A stretch of DNA of 11,983 bases. Origin: an uncultured Candidatus Peregrinibacteria bacterium. Its GTDB lineage: Bacteria; Patescibacteriota; Gracilibacteria; CAIRYL01. Numbering within the stretch: position 1 is the stretch's first letter; each line of letters begins with the position of its first letter. The notes under the pieces are model-generated. The model was given only the letters and a program-made list of their open reading frames with translations, was not told the origin of the DNA and ran no database searches. The DNA lies in NCBI GenBank assembly GCA_903882825.1, contig CAIRYL010000145.1, positions 1 through 11,983 of the forward strand, given 5' to 3'. Both the position numbers and the translations under genes were made by a program. Positions 1 through 6,907 of this stretch are shown one piece after another.

Positions 1-1175
1 AATTCTTCGTACTCTTCTTTGGTATACTGTTTATTTAAAATGCAATACTGTGCATGTTTTAATCCTACACAGGCAAAAAGATGACTACTATTGTGACATT
101 CAACAGAATATAAACAATCGTGGCAATGCCAAACCATATATCCAAAAAGAGTATTTTGGCTGAGCGTGGAAACGGAAAAATAACTGTGCTGAACGCCGAA
201 TGGAGCAGTATATGAGCAATCATATGATTCAAAAGACTTGGGACTGTTGGAAATATATTTACAATTTTCACTACTATTTACTGCAAAAGCATTTTTACAA
301 TTTTTACTATTTACCACTAAATCTCCAGTGCAGTTCTCGCTTGCCGTAATATTTGCACATCGGTGAGGAGCATGAAGGGCAATGCTCCTAAATTGGTCAC
401 GAATACTCTGGATTGTTTTTGTGGAGAGAGGGGTAAGATTCTCTTTTACGAAGGCTTTATATTTTTCTTCTCCTACAAACTCGTTAAAAATATAATATTT
501 TTTTTGATAAAGTCCAAAACACCCAATGCAATATTGACAATTTTGACAATCGGAAATCATACAGCAGTCAGCGCAATTTTTACTATTGGTAAAATATAGG
601 CATTGATAGCATCCCACCGAAGCTACTCCTTCGTACGAATACTGGCATGAATCGAGTGCATCTCCTTCAAACACATTGATACAAGAAAGGAGAAAATGCC
701 CGTAGGAACAATCTTCATTATTTGCCCCTCCTACTATCAAATAGCAGTTTTTTTGGTGAATGCAGTGGTTGCAATAGTAACTATTTTCTGCATTAGTGTT
801 AATAAGTGAAACATGGGGAACGGTTTTACAAAGGCTTTGAAGTTGCTCAAAAAAGGGCTTGGAAAAATCAAAATCTCGTCCATAGTCCAGCGAGTTCCAT
901 TTGTCAGACCACCAGGCAGTTTGGTCATATACTTTCCATGGAACTGCTGGCGAGTACATGGTAATAATTTTTTTCCCCGTTGCATCGCAAGTGCGCGTAT
1001 ACAGTTTCCCCCGATGACGAAAATACAGTCTTCTTTGTAATCGGCATTCAGGACAAGCGCTTGGCTCTGGAATGAGATATTTTACGCCGTTAAAAATCGG
1101 CGAAATTTTATTGTAAAATGCACGATCTTCGTTGGTTACCTCAAAGCCAGCCGAGCACCATTTACAAGTTTTCAT
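1..1175 (-). CDS. Cys-rich repeat protein of a CPR-type family (3' end cut by window edge)
   Basis: Open frame of 391 codons from ATG at 1173-1175, running off the left edge with no stop. Seen: 31 Cys in 391 residues. An N-terminal CKWC (residues 4-7) and CPEC (41-44) look like one four-Cys zinc ribbon. Then come RLQRRLYFR, CDATGKKII (63-71), KVYDQTAWWSDKWN (81-94) and YGRDFDFSKPFFEQL (98-112). After residue 130 Cys recurs every 3-12 residues in NSKNC/SENC-like units, suggesting a Cys-lined solenoid. YYIFNEFVGEEKY (227-239) and QYCILNKQYTKEEY (376-389) are related, so the module appears duplicated. I recognise the family from Patescibacteria genomes but know no function; metal binding is inferred. 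It starts 10 bases after the argG stop, so the two are probably co-transcribed. No Shine-Dalgarno; TTTCCCATTT precedes the ATG. Confidence 0.85.
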   Translation of the reverse strand, partial: MKTCKWCSAGFEVTNEDRAFYNKISPIFNGVKYLIPEPSACPECRLQRRLYFRHRGKLYTRTCDATGKKIITMYSPAVPWKVYDQTAWWSDKWNSLDYGRDFDFSKPFFEQLQSLCKTVPHVSLINTNAENSYYCNHCIHQKNCYLIVGGANNEDCSYGHFLLSCINVFEGDALDSCQYSYEGVASVGCYQCLYFTNSKNCADCCMISDCQNCQYCIGCFGLYQKKYYIFNEFVGEEKYKAFVKENLTPLSTKTIQSIRDQFRSIALHAPHRCANITASENCTGDLVVNSKNCKNAFAVNSSENCKYISNSPKSFESYDCSYTAPFGVQHSYFSVSTLSQNTLFGYMVWHCHDCLYSVECHNSSHLFACVGLKHAQYCILNKQYTKEEYEE

Positions 1176-1185
1176 AAATGGGAAA

Positions 1186-2391
1186 TTATTGTCTCTTTAC
1201 TGCCTTTAATGGTAATGAAAGGAGTTTAATAAATCCACCGGCATCAGCGGGTTGATATTTTCCACTATCGGCTTCCATAGAAGCAATATCTTGATTATAG
1301 AGAGATTTCTCGGAAGTGCGACCAATAATCATCACGTTTCCTTTGTAGATTTCTAATTTTACGGTAGCAGAAACATTTTTTTGTGTTTCTTGCACGAAGG
1401 CTCTCAATGCTTTCATTTTTGGGGAATACCAAAATCCATTGTATACGAGTTCTGCAAATTCTGGCATTAAACGGTCCTTTAAATGCGCCGTGTCTTTTTC
1501 AAGTGTTAAACTTTCTGCGGCACGATGGGCTTTTAAAAGGATAGTTCCTCCGGGGGTTTCATATACACCTCTTGATTTCATTCCTACAAAGCGATTTTCT
1601 ACGATGTCCGCTCGTCCAACTCCATTTTTTCCGCCAATATCATTTAAAAGAGAAAGAAGTTCGTGTGGAGGAAGGTTTTTTCCATTTACCGAGATGGGAA
1701 TTCCGGACTCAAATGTAATAGAAATTTCTGTGGGCGTATCAGGCGCTTTTTGTGGGGAAACAGTAAGCTCAAACATTTCCTCTAATGGACGAACGCTTGG
1801 ATCTTCTAACATTCCGGACTCAAACGAAATGTGCATCAAATTTTCATCACTACTCCATGGTTGAGATTTGGTCGCCTTTACAGGAATACCATGAAGTGCA
1901 GAAAATTCTATGAGTTCTTGTCGTCCGGGAAATTTTGCAAGAAATTCGGGAGTTCTCCAGGGTACAATTACTTGAATATTAGGATTGAGTGCGTATGCTG
2001 AAAGTTCAAATCGTACTTGGTCATTTCCTTTTCCAGTAGCTCCGTGGGCAATAAAATCAGCTCCTTCTTCTTCGGCAATTTGAACAAGATATTTGGTAAT
2101 AAGTGGACGAGCATACGAAGTCCCCAGTAAATATTCTCCTTCGTACAGGGCGTTCCATTGCAGTCCTTCAAACACAATATCGCGCACAAATTCTTCTTGA
2201 ATATTTTTTATAATTACCTTTTTTGCGCCAGAGAAAAGACCTTTTTCACGAATAGCGTCTAATGATTCTACTTTTTGTCCAAGGTCTGCTAAAAAACAAA
2301 CAACTTCATACCCTTCTAGCGTAAGCCATTTGGCAATAGCAGAAGTGTCCAGTCCGCCAGAGTATGCGAGTACCACTTTTTTAGAGGTCAT
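1186..2391 (-). CDS. argG: Argininosuccinate synthase
   Basis: 401 residues, the usual family length. The enzyme makes argininosuccinate from citrulline, aspartate and ATP, the penultimate step of arginine synthesis in the cytoplasm. Seen: the N-type ATP pyrophosphatase motif SGGLDTS at 11-17, YLLGTSYARPLI at 87-98, the family signature HGATGKGNDQVRF around 116-128, and WSSDENLMHISFESG. The last resembles the DENLMHIS form found in animal ASS1 rather than the DANLWGRS form of many bacteria. The frame extends upstream to an ATG at 2448, but the added 19 residues are unlike the family, so ATG 2391 followed by TSKKVVLAYSGG is chosen. TCTCCTTTTTT precedes it, not a Shine-Dalgarno. A TATAAT on the minus strand (2429-2434) would give a leader of about 30 bases, though no good -35 is seen. 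No other arginine gene is in the window. Confidence 0.96.
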   Translation of the reverse strand: MTSKKVVLAYSGGLDTSAIAKWLTLEGYEVVCFLADLGQKVESLDAIREKGLFSGAKKVIIKNIQEEFVRDIVFEGLQWNALYEGEYLLGTSYARPLITKYLVQIAEEEGADFIAHGATGKGNDQVRFELSAYALNPNIQVIVPWRTPEFLAKFPGRQELIEFSALHGIPVKATKSQPWSSDENLMHISFESGMLEDPSVRPLEEMFELTVSPQKAPDTPTEISITFESGIPISVNGKNLPPHELLSLLNDIGGKNGVGRADIVENRFVGMKSRGVYETPGGTILLKAHRAAESLTLEKDTAHLKDRLMPEFAELVYNGFWYSPKMKALRAFVQETQKNVSATVKLEIYKGNVMIIGRTSEKSLYNQDIASMEADSGKYQPADAGGFIKLLSLPLKAVKRQ

Positions 2392-2446
2392 AAAAAAGGA
2401 GATAAATGATAAATGAATAAAATCTATCATTATACTGCCAAAGTGC

Positions 2447-2479
2447 AAAAAAAGAAGAAAGGTATTTTTTCTACTTCTT
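2447..2479 (-). terminator. Weak possible terminator after the glycosyltransferase gene
   Basis: On the minus strand AAGAAG (2474-2479) can pair with CTTCTT (2452-2457) across a 16-base loop, and a T run follows. The stem is short and has little GC, so termination would be inefficient. It lies between the glycosyltransferase stop and argG. Confidence 0.2.
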
Positions 2480-2498
2480 CCGCTTTCAAATCGTGTTT

Positions 2499-4058
2499 TT
2501 ACAGGTTCCCATTTTTTTCTTTTCCTCGTATTTTTTCGGTGACATTAAACCCTAAATATTTTCCAAAAAAGAGTCTTGTTTGCGCTTCTAGAGCTGGAAT
2601 TGCACCAAAACCAATGGTAATAATTGGAAGAAAAATCCATTGAATAGCAATTTTAAAATATCCTATTTTTTTAGGAGGCTTTGGAAGGGTGAGAAATGAA
2701 AGAATCATCATGATAAAAATTCCAAACCACGCAATTTGAAAGAAAAAAGAAAGCATAGAAGAAATATTCGCTGAATAAATAGAATCTCCATAGCTATGGT
2801 TGAGCATTCCTGGAACAGGTGTTGCAAGCGTAATCATAATGGCACCGGTTGCCCAAAAAATATGTCCTTCCATGAGCCTTAAGAAATGAATGAGGGTCTC
2901 AAAGCTTGGTAAATTTTTGCTATTTTTCCACCACTGAACTAATACATATGGAATATCTGAACATCCCCATGCCCATCTCCGAATTTGTTTATATTGAGCA
3001 AGAAGTGTTTTTTGAAAATTTTTATTCATTACGGCATCTTGATATATGGGAACAAACAGTGGTTCTACGCTATAATCTCCCAAAAAATGAAAATAAGATC
3101 TCCAATATTGATGACCATCTTCTACAATAGTATTTACCGCCCAAAAATCCATATCTTTGAGGGCTTTTAGTGGTTGAGCATGAGAAGAAAAGTTATGAAG
3201 TCGATATGGTCTGGCGCTTTCCACCATGTGCCAAAATCCTCCAGAAATAGCAATCATTCTATTTAAAAGAGGAACTTCCCAGATATTATTAAAAAAAAGA
3301 GGAAGTGGTTGGTAGCTTTTATTTTGGCGTTGTCCTGCGCGAATATATGCCAGTGTGAGCGCAGAGAGATAATCTTCGTGAACTCTATTATCGGCATCAA
3401 GCGTGGTCACCACAAAATGTTCTAGGTCGCTTCCTTCTTTTTCTATAATTTTTGTAACTTCTCTGCCGGCATGTGTTATATTCCCACCCTTTCCACGAAC
3501 TTCTCCTGTTATCCCGTCCGGATGAACCGTATGAAAAAATCGCCCGAATGTATTCCCAAATTTTTTTTCTACTGCGAGTGATATTTTTTCTGATTCAGCT
3601 TGCATATGTGCTTCTGTCGCTAAACAGAGTATTATTTTTTTTAAATCATATGTACTCTGAGAAAGCGCAGTAATGGTTTCATCGAGTACTTCAAATGGTT
3701 CTCCACAAGTAGCAATAATAATAATATGTCGAACTTCTTTTGATCGTATAAATTTTTGAGATTTTTTTAATAATTTTCTTTGTGTATATTCCTGAGAAGA
3801 AAGACCTTTCCCAGAATCCCAGTTTTGAAGTGCTTTTGAAAAATTAAATATCTGGTATTTTCGAAATTGAAAATACGAAAAAAGAAGAAACCAGACGTAT
3901 TCTACGGTTCGGAAAAACCATAAAAAAACAAAAGTGGCGATAAAAATGGAAACTTCTAATGGAACATAAAAGGAAAGAACTACGGGAAGAATAAGAATAC
4001 TCCACGAAATAATGGCGGGAATCATCTCGAGAAGACGGTATCCAAAAGATCTATTCAT
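2499..4058 (-). CDS. Membrane-embedded family 2 glycosyltransferase (BcsA/hyaluronan-synthase-like layout)
   Basis: 519 residues from ATG 4058. Two N-terminal hydrophobic segments (about 10-30 and 34-63) are followed by a cytoplasmic GT-A domain opening with HIIIIATCGEPFEVLDE (111-127). Nucleotide-sugar/metal residues are TTLDADNRV (DAD at 221-223). The acceptor-base position is VEDGHQYW (ED at 313-314), and QIRRW (358-362) is the QxxRW motif of processive family 2 enzymes. Three more hydrophobic segments (about 397-417, 432-456, 466-487) complete the membrane part. Known for the family: transfer from UDP/GDP-sugars onto a growing polysaccharide or lipid. Substrate and product cannot be told here, and no partner polysaccharide genes are nearby. 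The frame reaches ATG 4160, but those 34 residues overlap the preceding small gene and look unlike the family. The start follows that gene's stop by 11 bases, suggesting one transcript. Confidence 0.88.
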   Translation of the reverse strand: MNRSFGYRLLEMIPAIISWSILILPVVLSFYVPLEVSIFIATFVFLWFFRTVEYVWFLLFSYFQFRKYQIFNFSKALQNWDSGKGLSSQEYTQRKLLKKSQKFIRSKEVRHIIIIATCGEPFEVLDETITALSQSTYDLKKIILCLATEAHMQAESEKISLAVEKKFGNTFGRFFHTVHPDGITGEVRGKGGNITHAGREVTKIIEKEGSDLEHFVVTTLDADNRVHEDYLSALTLAYIRAGQRQNKSYQPLPLFFNNIWEVPLLNRMIAISGGFWHMVESARPYRLHNFSSHAQPLKALKDMDFWAVNTIVEDGHQYWRSYFHFLGDYSVEPLFVPIYQDAVMNKNFQKTLLAQYKQIRRWAWGCSDIPYVLVQWWKNSKNLPSFETLIHFLRLMEGHIFWATGAIMITLATPVPGMLNHSYGDSIYSANISSMLSFFFQIAWFGIFIMMILSFLTLPKPPKKIGYFKIAIQWIFLPIITIGFGAIPALEAQTRLFFGKYLGFNVTEKIRGKEKNGNL

Positions 4059-4069
4059 AAGGAATGTAT

Positions 4070-4270
4070 TTATCTGAAAAGAAAAAAATAGAGAAATCCC
4101 CACGAGAGAATGACACCACCCAAAGAAATAAAAATTGCACCCACTGCAATAGGGATACAATGTCGAGTAATGCCAATTGAATAGAGAACCTGACGAATAA
4201 TAAGCGCCATAAAAATAAAAATTCCGAGTGTTATAGCGCCGAATACCGCAATAATAATATTAGGAATCAT
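4070..4270 (-). CDS. Small two-helix membrane protein, unknown function
   Basis: 66 residues. Two hydrophobic stretches (about 4-28 and 39-63) are separated by a short polar loop, RQVLYSIGITRHC. I do not recognise a family. In favour of a real gene: a candidate promoter lies just upstream, its stop is 11 bases before the best glycosyltransferase start, and the sequence is smoothly hydrophobic with charged residues only in the loop and at the C-terminus. Against: short length and no homology evidence. If real it is probably an inner-membrane partner or companion of the glycosyltransferase, which is inference from position alone. Confidence 0.5.
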   Translation of the reverse strand: MIPNIIIAVFGAITLGIFIFMALIIRQVLYSIGITRHCIPIAVGAIFISLGGVILSWGFLYFFLFR

Positions 4271-4300
4271 GAAAATAATGACAAGTGAAGTTCTTTTTCT

Positions 4301-4329
4301 ATTCTTCTCTTCTCTTTCAGAATTGTCAA
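4301..4329 (-). promoter_or_regulatory. Candidate sigma-70-type promoter for the small membrane gene and glycosyltransferase
   Basis: On the minus strand a perfect -35 box TTGACA (4324-4329) is followed after 17 bases by AAGAAT (4301-4306; four of six match TATAAT). A start about seven bases on would give a leader of roughly 24 bases before ATG 4270. The site sits in the gap after the lepA stop, so the downstream pair could be transcribed independently of lepA. Confidence 0.4.
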
Positions 4330-4339
4330 AAAAGATACC

Positions 4340-5569
4340 TTAATCTCTTTTTAAAATACTTAAAAAGGCTTCTTGCGGAAGGGTTACTTTTCCCATGGCT
4401 TTCATACGCTTTTTTCCTGCTTTTTGCTTTTTGAGTACTTTATTTTTTCTGCTGACATCTCCTCCATAGAGTCCTGCCGTTACATCTTTTCGATATGCAG
4501 AAATGGTTTCTCTTGCAATAACATGGGCGCCAATAGCGGCTTGAAGAGCGATAGGGAAATTCGCTCTGGGGATAATATCTTTTAGTTTTTTAACGATGAA
4601 AGATCCAGCATTTTGGGCTTCTGTTTTATGGAGCATTTGGGAGAGTGGAGTCGCCACTTCTCCTGCTACTAAAATATCCATTTTTATGAGGTCGTCTACT
4701 CGCATTTCCAAAAATTCATAATTCATGGATGCATACCCCTGTGTCCCACTTTTTAAGCGATCGTAAAAATCTACTACTAAATTTGCCATTGGTACTTTTG
4801 CGGTGAGAAGCGCACGAGTATCATCGAGATACGAAACATTTTTAAATTCTCCGCGAGATTTTGCGATGAGATCCATTACCGATCCCATAAAATCTTTCGG
4901 AACGATAATCTCTACCTTTGCAATAGGCTCTAAAATGGATTCAATCATTCCTGGATCTGGTAAATCACTCGCAGAAGAAATTTCTTTTAATTCTCCTTTT
5001 TTTGTGCGGATATGATAGCGAACACTGGGTGCCGTAATAAGGATATCGAGATTATATTCTCTTTCTAATCGTTCTTGAATAATTTCTAAATGTAAAAGCC
5101 CTAAAAATCCACATCGAAACCCATGTCCCATGGCAGGTGAGTTTTCGGGGTCAAAGGTAAATGCCGAATCGGAAAGTGAGAGTTTTTCTACTGCATCCCT
5201 CAGAAGTGGATAATCTGTTCCTTCGGTACAAAAAATACCAGAAAAAATCATTGGTTGCGGTTGGTGGTATCCTGGAAGAGGAGTGGGATTTACTTCTTTT
5301 CCTCCATAAACAGTATCTCCTACTCGCGCTTCACGGGTAGATTTGAGTCCCGTTACAATATATCCCACCTCCCCTGCGCCAATAGTATCGCATGGTGTAT
5401 ATTTGGGTGTAAAATAACCGACTTCTAGTATTTCAATTTCCTTTCTTGTTCCTAAAAATCGCACTTTATTTTTTTTTGAGAGTTTTCCAGAAACAACGCG
5501 AACATAGGCGAGAACCCCTTTGTAAGAGTCGTAAACGGAGTCGAAAATGAGAGCGTAGGTGTCGGACAT
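4340..5569 (-). CDS. lepA: LepA / elongation factor 4 lacking the N-terminal GTPase domain
   Basis: 409 residues, against about 600 for the family. LepA/EF4 is a ribosome-binding translational GTPase that acts on elongation or on 30S maturation. Seen: domain II from residue 5 (ALIFDSVYDSYKGVLAYVRV), an EF-G-like domain III with GHGFRCGFLGLLHLEIIQER (148-167), a second EF-G-like domain (about 215-290), and the LepA-specific C-terminal domain with YGGDVSRKNKVLKKQ (368-382) and RMKAMGKVTLPQEAFLSIL. Absent: the P-loop, switch regions and NKxD of domain I, roughly 180 residues. The upstream frame closes at TAG 5615-5617 within a palindromic repeat and encodes nothing LepA-like. The retained part begins almost exactly at the domain I/II border and shows no internal damage. 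Possible explanations are a decayed gene, a split LepA with its G domain elsewhere, or an assembly join. TTTCTCCTCCT precedes the ATG. Confidence 0.9.
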   Translation of the reverse strand: MSDTYALIFDSVYDSYKGVLAYVRVVSGKLSKKNKVRFLGTRKEIEILEVGYFTPKYTPCDTIGAGEVGYIVTGLKSTREARVGDTVYGGKEVNPTPLPGYHQPQPMIFSGIFCTEGTDYPLLRDAVEKLSLSDSAFTFDPENSPAMGHGFRCGFLGLLHLEIIQERLEREYNLDILITAPSVRYHIRTKKGELKEISSASDLPDPGMIESILEPIAKVEIIVPKDFMGSVMDLIAKSRGEFKNVSYLDDTRALLTAKVPMANLVVDFYDRLKSGTQGYASMNYEFLEMRVDDLIKMDILVAGEVATPLSQMLHKTEAQNAGSFIVKKLKDIIPRANFPIALQAAIGAHVIARETISAYRKDVTAGLYGGDVSRKNKVLKKQKAGKKRMKAMGKVTLPQEAFLSILKRD

Positions 5570-5595
5570 AGGAGGAGAAAAAATGAATTTCGTAA

Positions 5596-5615
5596 GGGCG
5601 CAATGCTTTGCGCCC
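5596..5615. repeat. Palindromic repeat copy A
   Basis: GGGCGCAA (5596-5603) and TTGCGCCC (5608-5615) form a perfect 8-bp stem around TGCT, with CCCTA at the right edge. It lies 26 bases upstream of the headless lepA start and supplies the TAG that closes that frame upstream. It is adjacent to copy B. Confidence 0.7.
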
Positions 5616-5617
5616 TA

Positions 5618-5643
5618 TGTAGGGGCAGACCTGTATATCTGCC
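5618..5643. repeat. Palindromic repeat copy B
   Basis: It begins TGTAGGGGCAG. The inverted arms GGCAGA (5624-5629) and TCTGCC (5638-5643) flank an 8-base centre. The ten bases GTAGGGGCAG are identical to the start of copy F inside pgeF, which ties the two loci together. Confidence 0.7.
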
Positions 5644-5700
5644 AAAATGTGGAATTTTCGACCCCGCGGGTTTTTGTGGGACGGGTGGTTGGTGAAGGAG

Positions 5701-5730
5701 TGTAGGGAACAAAAATTTTTGTTCCCTACA
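5701..5730. repeat. Palindromic repeat copy C, perfect 30-bp palindrome
   Basis: TGTAGGGAACAAAAA is followed directly by its exact reverse complement, with no loop. It starts 6 bases beyond the LRR lipoprotein stop. On the minus strand the T run lies before, not after, the palindrome, so it is not a classical intrinsic terminator for that gene, though it could still form a cruciform or RNA hairpin. It shares the TGTAGGG edge with copies B and E. Confidence 0.85.
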
Positions 5731-5736
5731 AAAAAA

Positions 5737-6576
5737 TTAAAACTGCACTACACCTTCTTTAAAAAGGGCTTTAATGCGGGTTTTTTCTGCTTCAGAGATG
5801 GGGTTAGAAATAAGATCTAGGTATTCCAGATTTGTGAGTTCCCCCATTCCAATGGGGAGTGTAGTAATTTGATTATCAATAAGTTCTATATTTTTAAGAT
5901 TTTTAAGGTTTCCTATCTCAGGAGGAAGCGTTCGCATTTGGTTGCTCACGAGATAAATATCTTTTAGCATGGTAAGTTTTTGAATTTGTGATGGAAGAGT
6001 TGAAAATTTATTCATATTAAGGTTCAGATACTCTAGTTGAGAAAGTTCTAAAACACCATCTGGAAGTGTAGTAAATTTGTTGTGTGCAAGGCTTAAAAAA
6101 TGAAGATACTTAAGTCTCCCTATTTCAAACGGAAGCGTCGTGAGATTATTCGTATCAAGGCTTAAGTCCTGTAGCGGTTCCAGTTCTTCTACCTGAGGAG
6201 AAATTTTATTTATATTTTTATCTTCTGCAAAAATACAAATAATTTCCCCTTTTGCATTTTTACCAATTTCATTGTTTTGGATGTCTACTCCAAAAACTTC
6301 TTTCAAAAGAGCTTTTTCGGTTGGTGTTATTGTTGTATTTAATATTCCATCTTCTTTTTCTTCAAACGTCTTTTCACATTCTGTTTTTTGTGGAATATCT
6401 TCCTCTTTTGTAAGGCTTATAGAAGGCGTTTCCATAGAAGTGGTTGCAGAAGGAATGAGCGCCATCATCGCAATTGGGGACGGAGAAAAAGATTCCACAG
6501 GAAGAGCTTTATCTTGTAGCGTGCCACAGGAAGAAAAAAGCAGGAGTGTAAAAACGAGGAAAAAGAGGCGGGGCAT
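5737..6576 (-). CDS. Leucine-rich-repeat lipoprotein
   Basis: 279 residues from ATG 6576. Seen: an N-terminal signal peptide PRLFFLVFTLLLFSSC with a lipobox-like FSSC (Cys17), predicting lipid anchoring outside the cytoplasmic membrane. A Ser/Thr/Pro-rich linker (about 20-60) follows, then a short acidic helical region with TEKALLKEVFGV. Six LRR units of 23 residues follow the pattern LxxLxLxxNxxxTLPxxIxxL (about 134-270), and the last degenerates into a capping segment ending FKEGVVQF. LRR arrays of this LP-containing type are protein-binding surfaces; the partner is unknown. The open frame continues upstream through a MazF-like segment to ATG 6822, but a signal peptide must be N-terminal to work, so ATG 6576, preceded by ACATTTTTTC, is chosen. 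The gene ends beside repeat copy C. Confidence 0.85.
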   Translation of the reverse strand: MPRLFFLVFTLLLFSSCGTLQDKALPVESFSPSPIAMMALIPSATTSMETPSISLTKEEDIPQKTECEKTFEEKEDGILNTTITPTEKALLKEVFGVDIQNNEIGKNAKGEIICIFAEDKNINKISPQVEELEPLQDLSLDTNNLTTLPFEIGRLKYLHFLSLAHNKFTTLPDGVLELSQLEYLNLNMNKFSTLPSQIQKLTMLKDIYLVSNQMRTLPPEIGNLKNLKNIELIDNQITTLPIGMGELTNLEYLDLISNPISEAEKTRIKALFKEGVVQF

Positions 6577-6822
6577 GAAAAAATGTTTTGCTATTTTTTC
6601 TTTACTCGTAAGAGGAATATCGAGAAATATATTTTTATTCCATTTCTTTATTACGAGAACTGGTCTCAGGGCTAATTCACCTTTCCCGTCTTCCTCTCTT
6701 CCAATATTTACGCCTACAAAATTCCACCGAATTTCTCCTTCTCGAAAGAAAAGTTCCTTTTCCTCTTTGTGAACATTTTTTTTCTGTTCATTCCACCCAT
6801 CAAAATCTTTTTCAAACGACAT
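6577..6822 (-). pseudogene. MazF/PemK-like toxin, N-terminal part only, fused in frame to the LRR lipoprotein
   Basis: 82 codons from ATG 6822 match the start of PemK/MazF-family ribonuclease toxins: DFDGWNEQKKNVH (6-18), FFREGEIRWNFVGVNIG (25-41), DGKGELALRPVLVIKKWN (45-62) and FLDIPLTSKEKIAKHF (66-81). Arg53 in RPVLVI and Thr72 in PLTS sit where the family has catalytic residues. Homology then stops abruptly: the C-terminal third (the remaining strands and dimer helix) is replaced by the signal peptide of the lipoprotein, with no stop or frameshift between. No antitoxin gene is visible on either side. Most likely a truncated toxin whose frame happens to stay open into the next gene; a functional fusion is unlikely because the lipoprotein signal would be internal. 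TTTCTTCTCT precedes the ATG. Confidence 0.75.
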
Positions 6823-6845
6823 AGAGAAGAAATTTTATAAATACT

Positions 6846-6866
6846 GGTTTAAAACCTATCCCTACA
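6846..6866. repeat. Palindromic repeat copy D (partial)
   Basis: GGTTTAAAACC with right half CTATCCCTACA. Positions 6846-6865 match the reverse complement of copy F (7091-7110) at 18 of 20 bases. The left arm is not preserved. It lies in the 85-base divergent gap between the MazF-like fragment and pgeF, so it could affect promoters on both sides. Confidence 0.65.
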
Positions 6867-6907
6867 GTACAAATCTTTTGTAGATTTTTCAAGTAAACGG
6901 CGGTATT

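Noticed and set aside
1439..1864. 141-codon plus-strand ORF
   Set aside because: It lies wholly antisense to argG, whose motifs are unambiguous.
5452..5712. 86-codon minus-strand ORF overlapping the lepA 5' end
   Set aside because: It overlaps LepA domain II in another frame, is low in complexity and contains the palindromic repeats. It has no LepA G-domain features.
5701..5730. Palindrome C as an intrinsic terminator of the LRR gene
   Set aside because: On the transcribed strand the T run precedes the hairpin and no T run follows it.
6272..6772. 166-codon plus-strand ORF
   Set aside because: It is antisense to the MazF-like/LRR frame, which has clear family motifs, and is Ser/Phe/Lys-rich as expected of a complementary shadow.
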